DNA from: Alphaproteobacteria bacterium | Lineage (GTDB): Bacteria > Pseudomonadota > Alphaproteobacteria > Micropepsales > Micropepsaceae | Direction of reading: 5' to 3' | Length of the DNA stretch: 43,263 bases | Assembly (NCBI GenBank): GCA_003158585.1 | Contig: PMKE01000094.1 | Span: forward strand, 21,536-64,798 | Shown: one piece after another, positions 41,393 to 43,263 of the stretch | How the letters are laid out: each line of letters begins with the position of its first letter | How positions within the stretch are numbered: the first letter of the stretch is position 1 | Program-made: the position numbers and the translations under genes | The notes under the pieces: generated by a model | Told to the model about the DNA's origin: nothing | Databases searched by the model: none | The model's input: the letters and a program-made list of their open reading frames with translations, nothing else

Positions 41393-41454
41393 ACGGAGCG
41401 TAGCGCGCGAGTCCGTAAATCGTTGCGAGTGCAAACCGGCCGGGGAGCCGTCAA

Positions 41455-43083
41455 ATGCCGATGTTCAATCGTCGCCAAACCCTGGGGTCCTTCCTGACCG
41501 GCGCTGCCGCGCTCGCTGCGCCGGGAGCACACGCCAAACCGCGGGGTACTGCGGCGGCCATATCCGCCTCCGGTTTGGAATGGGCCGCGATGAAATGGGC
41601 GCGCGGCATCGAAGGTCAGCGAAAGGCCGACCTCGGCAACGGCACGTTCCTCAATCCCATCCTGAGCGGCGACCACGCCGATCCCAGCATCCTGAAGGAA
41701 GGCAACGACTATTACCTGACCTTCTCGACCTTCGATGCCTATCCCGGGCTCGCGATCTGGCATTCGCGCGATCTGGTGAACTGGCAGCCGGTCGGTTCCG
41801 CGCTGAAAAAGCCGATCGGTTCGGTATGGGCGCCGGATTTGTGCAGGCACGAAGGGCGATACTACATCTACATCCCGACGCGCGGTGCGCAGCGCAACAC
41901 CATCTGGGTCATCACCGCAGAGAACATTCACGGACCCTGGAGCGATCCGGTCGATCTCGATCTGCCGCGCCACATCGATCCCAATCATGTCGTCGGCGAA
42001 GACGGCAGGCGCTATCTAGCACTGAGCGGCGGCGACCTCGTCGCCTTGACGCCGGACGGCATGGCGACCGCGGGCGCCGTGGAGCACATCTACGATCCGT
42101 GGCGTTATCCCGAGGATTGGGTGGTCGAGTCCTTCTCGCCCGAGGGACCGAAGATCTTTCGGCATGGAGAGTATTATTACATGCTGACGGCCGTCGGCGG
42201 CACGGCAGGACCTCCGACCGGCCACATGGTTGTCGCAGCGCGGGCGCGTTCGTTGCACGGCCCGTGGGAGAATTCACCGAACAATCCCCTGGTGCGGACC
42301 ACATCGGCGGCAGAGAAGTGGTGGTCGCGCGGCCACGCCTCGGCAGTGGAAGGGCCTGACGGAAGCTGGTGGCTGATCTATCACGGCTACGAAAACGGCT
42401 TCTGGACGCTGGGCCGCCAGACGCTTCTGGCGCCCATGAGCTGGACGAAGGACGGCTGGATCAGGGCCGGAGGCGGCGATCTCTCGCATCCGCTGCGTAA
42501 GCCGGTGGGCGGCAGCGCCGTGCCGCACGGCATGGCTTTGTCGGACGATTTCAGGGCCGACCGCTTCGGCAGCCTGTGGAGCTTTTACGATCCTGCCACG
42601 AACGAAATGGAGCGCGTGCGCCATGATGCGGGCTCGCTCGTTCTCAAAGGCAAGGGAACCCAGCCCTTCGACAGTTCGCCCATGAGTTTCCGCGCAGGAG
42701 ATCTTGCTTACGAAGTCGAGACCGGGATCGAGATTTCCGGCGGAGCGCAGGCGGGGCTGCTGCTGTTCTACAGCCGCAGACTCTATTGCGGGCTCGGCTT
42801 CGCAGCCGACAAGTTCGTGATGCACCGTTACGGCCTGGAGCGCGTTCTGGCAAAGTCCGAAGGGATCGCAAGCCGTTTGTTCCTGCGCCTGCGCAACGAC
42901 CGCAACATCGTCACCATCCATTACAGTCCCGACCGGACGCATTGGACGAAGTTCGGCGTGCAGATGGAAGTCTCAGGCTACCATCACAACACGGCAGGCG
43001 ACTTCCTCTCGCTGCGACCTGCCGTCTATGCGGCCGGACCCGGAGAGGCCCGGTTCCTGGGAGTGCAATACAGGGCGTTGTGA
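41455..43083 (+). CDS. Tat-exported GH43 glycoside hydrolase (beta-xylosidase/arabinanase type)
   Basis: The 542-residue protein has a Tat-like signal (FNRRQTLGSFLTGAAALAA, cleavage near AHA at 27). The five-bladed GH43 propeller (about 60-350) has catalytic Asp76 in DHADPSI, Asp175 in HIDPN (pKa-tuning) and the acid Glu230 in SFSPEGPKIF, plus WAPDLC. From about 360 a beta-sandwich domain of the xylosidase C-terminal type follows (ALSDDFRADRFGSLWSFYDP...GLLLFYS...LFLRLRNDRNIVTIHYSPDRTHWTKFG). It attacks xylan or arabinan side chains in the periplasm or outside. It is 62 bases after the radical SAM gene, possibly but not certainly in its operon. Confidence 0.9.
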   Translation: MPMFNRRQTLGSFLTGAAALAAPGAHAKPRGTAAAISASGLEWAAMKWARGIEGQRKADLGNGTFLNPILSGDHADPSILKEGNDYYLTFSTFDAYPGLAIWHSRDLVNWQPVGSALKKPIGSVWAPDLCRHEGRYYIYIPTRGAQRNTIWVITAENIHGPWSDPVDLDLPRHIDPNHVVGEDGRRYLALSGGDLVALTPDGMATAGAVEHIYDPWRYPEDWVVESFSPEGPKIFRHGEYYYMLTAVGGTAGPPTGHMVVAARARSLHGPWENSPNNPLVRTTSAAEKWWSRGHASAVEGPDGSWWLIYHGYENGFWTLGRQTLLAPMSWTKDGWIRAGGGDLSHPLRKPVGGSAVPHGMALSDDFRADRFGSLWSFYDPATNEMERVRHDAGSLVLKGKGTQPFDSSPMSFRAGDLAYEVETGIEISGGAQAGLLLFYSRRLYCGLGFAADKFVMHRYGLERVLAKSEGIASRLFLRLRNDRNIVTIHYSPDRTHWTKFGVQMEVSGYHHNTAGDFLSLRPAVYAAGPGEARFLGVQYRAL

Positions 43084-43093
43084 GTGCGGGCGG

Positions 43094-43263
43094 TTACGCC
43101 TCGGTGTTGCCGGTATCGGCGCTGTCCTTGCGCTCGGCGATACGGGCCGACTTGCCGCGGCGGCCGCGCAGATAATAGAGCTTGGCGCGACGTGCACGGC
43201 CCTTGCGGACCACGATCACGGAATCGACCAGCGGCGAATAGATCGGGAAGACGCGCTCGACGC
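43094..43263 (-). CDS. rplS: 50S ribosomal protein L19, C-terminal part (cut by window edge)
   Basis: The visible ~56 residues are the C-terminal half of bL19: [44 protein letters not shown], followed by an acidic tail [11 protein letters not shown]. The N-terminal half lies beyond the end of the window. L19 sits at the 30S-50S interface. It converges with the GH43 gene, leaving only 10 bases between the stops. Confidence 0.95.
   Translation of the reverse strand, partial: VERVFPIYSPLVDSVIVVRKGRARRAKLYYLRGRRGKSARIAERKDSADTGNTEA

Overview
The window is about 63% GC, densely coded, and looks like a chromosomal segment of an alphaproteobacterium. Supporting signs are the yebC-ruvC-ruvA-ruvB order, the zapA / DUF4164-like pair with a 6S RNA candidate behind zapA, the tkt-gap-pgk-aldolase cluster, an Irr-type iron box, and intergenic palindromes ending in TGTCATCCCGG. 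A Rhizomicrobium/Micropepsaceae-like origin is a guess from the overall look of the proteins; no taxonomic test was possible. No tRNA, rRNA, CRISPR array or intact transposon was seen.

Layout. 1-2171 (minus): ruvB (cut by the window edge), ruvA, ruvC and yebC, for Holliday-junction processing. 2426-3604: OpgC-type membrane acyltransferase. 3896-7688: a two-gene sugar operon, a GPH-type symporter followed by a GH94 disaccharide phosphorylase. 8111-8872: LigB/YgiD-type dioxygenase. 9161-9985: PEP-CTERM surface protein behind a near-ideal sigma-54 promoter. 10053-13909: a PD40 beta-propeller protein, a GH53 endo-galactanase lipoprotein flanked by short inverted repeats, and two small exported proteins. 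14136-16306: feoA-feoB iron transport behind a Fur-like site. 16386-17797: exported cupin and a membrane PH-domain-like protein. 17998-19289: ahpC-ahpD peroxide defence behind an Irr-like box. 19372-21839: small exported protein, YmdB phosphoesterase, isoprenylcysteine-methyltransferase-like protein, HAD hydrolase. 21868-22720 (minus): DUF4164-like gene, zapA and a 6S RNA candidate. 22829-30223: central carbon cluster tkt, gap, pgk, class I aldolase, thiE, class II aldolase, broken up by palindromic repeats. 30424-33313: efp, suhB, an OmpA-like protein, PAP2 protein. 33314-36529 (minus): GNAT-MFS pair and mdh with a DUF2141 protein. 36669-37004: HU-like protein. 37596-41392: a peptide-maturation locus. 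41455-43083: Tat-exported GH43. 43094-43263: 3' end of rplS.

The most unusual region is 37596-41392. It has three consecutive small genes whose products carry a Tat-like leader (DRRxFLKSG...ARAD) and then 10, 19 and 21 cysteines spaced almost perfectly every fourth residue. They sit between a SPASM-like cysteine-motif protein plus a small accessory protein upstream and a radical SAM/SPASM enzyme downstream. This matches the computationally defined 'CXXX-repeat peptide' maturation systems. As far as I know their chemical product is not established. The combination with Tat leaders, three tandem precursors and a Fur-like site in the leader region makes this locus the best candidate for a poorly described system.

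Metabolically, the window joins plant-polysaccharide use (GH53, GH43, GH94 plus symporter) to glycolysis and the pentose pathway (tkt, gap, pgk, two aldolases, mdh). Iron and oxidative-stress functions (feoAB, ahpCD) carry recognisable metal-regulator boxes.
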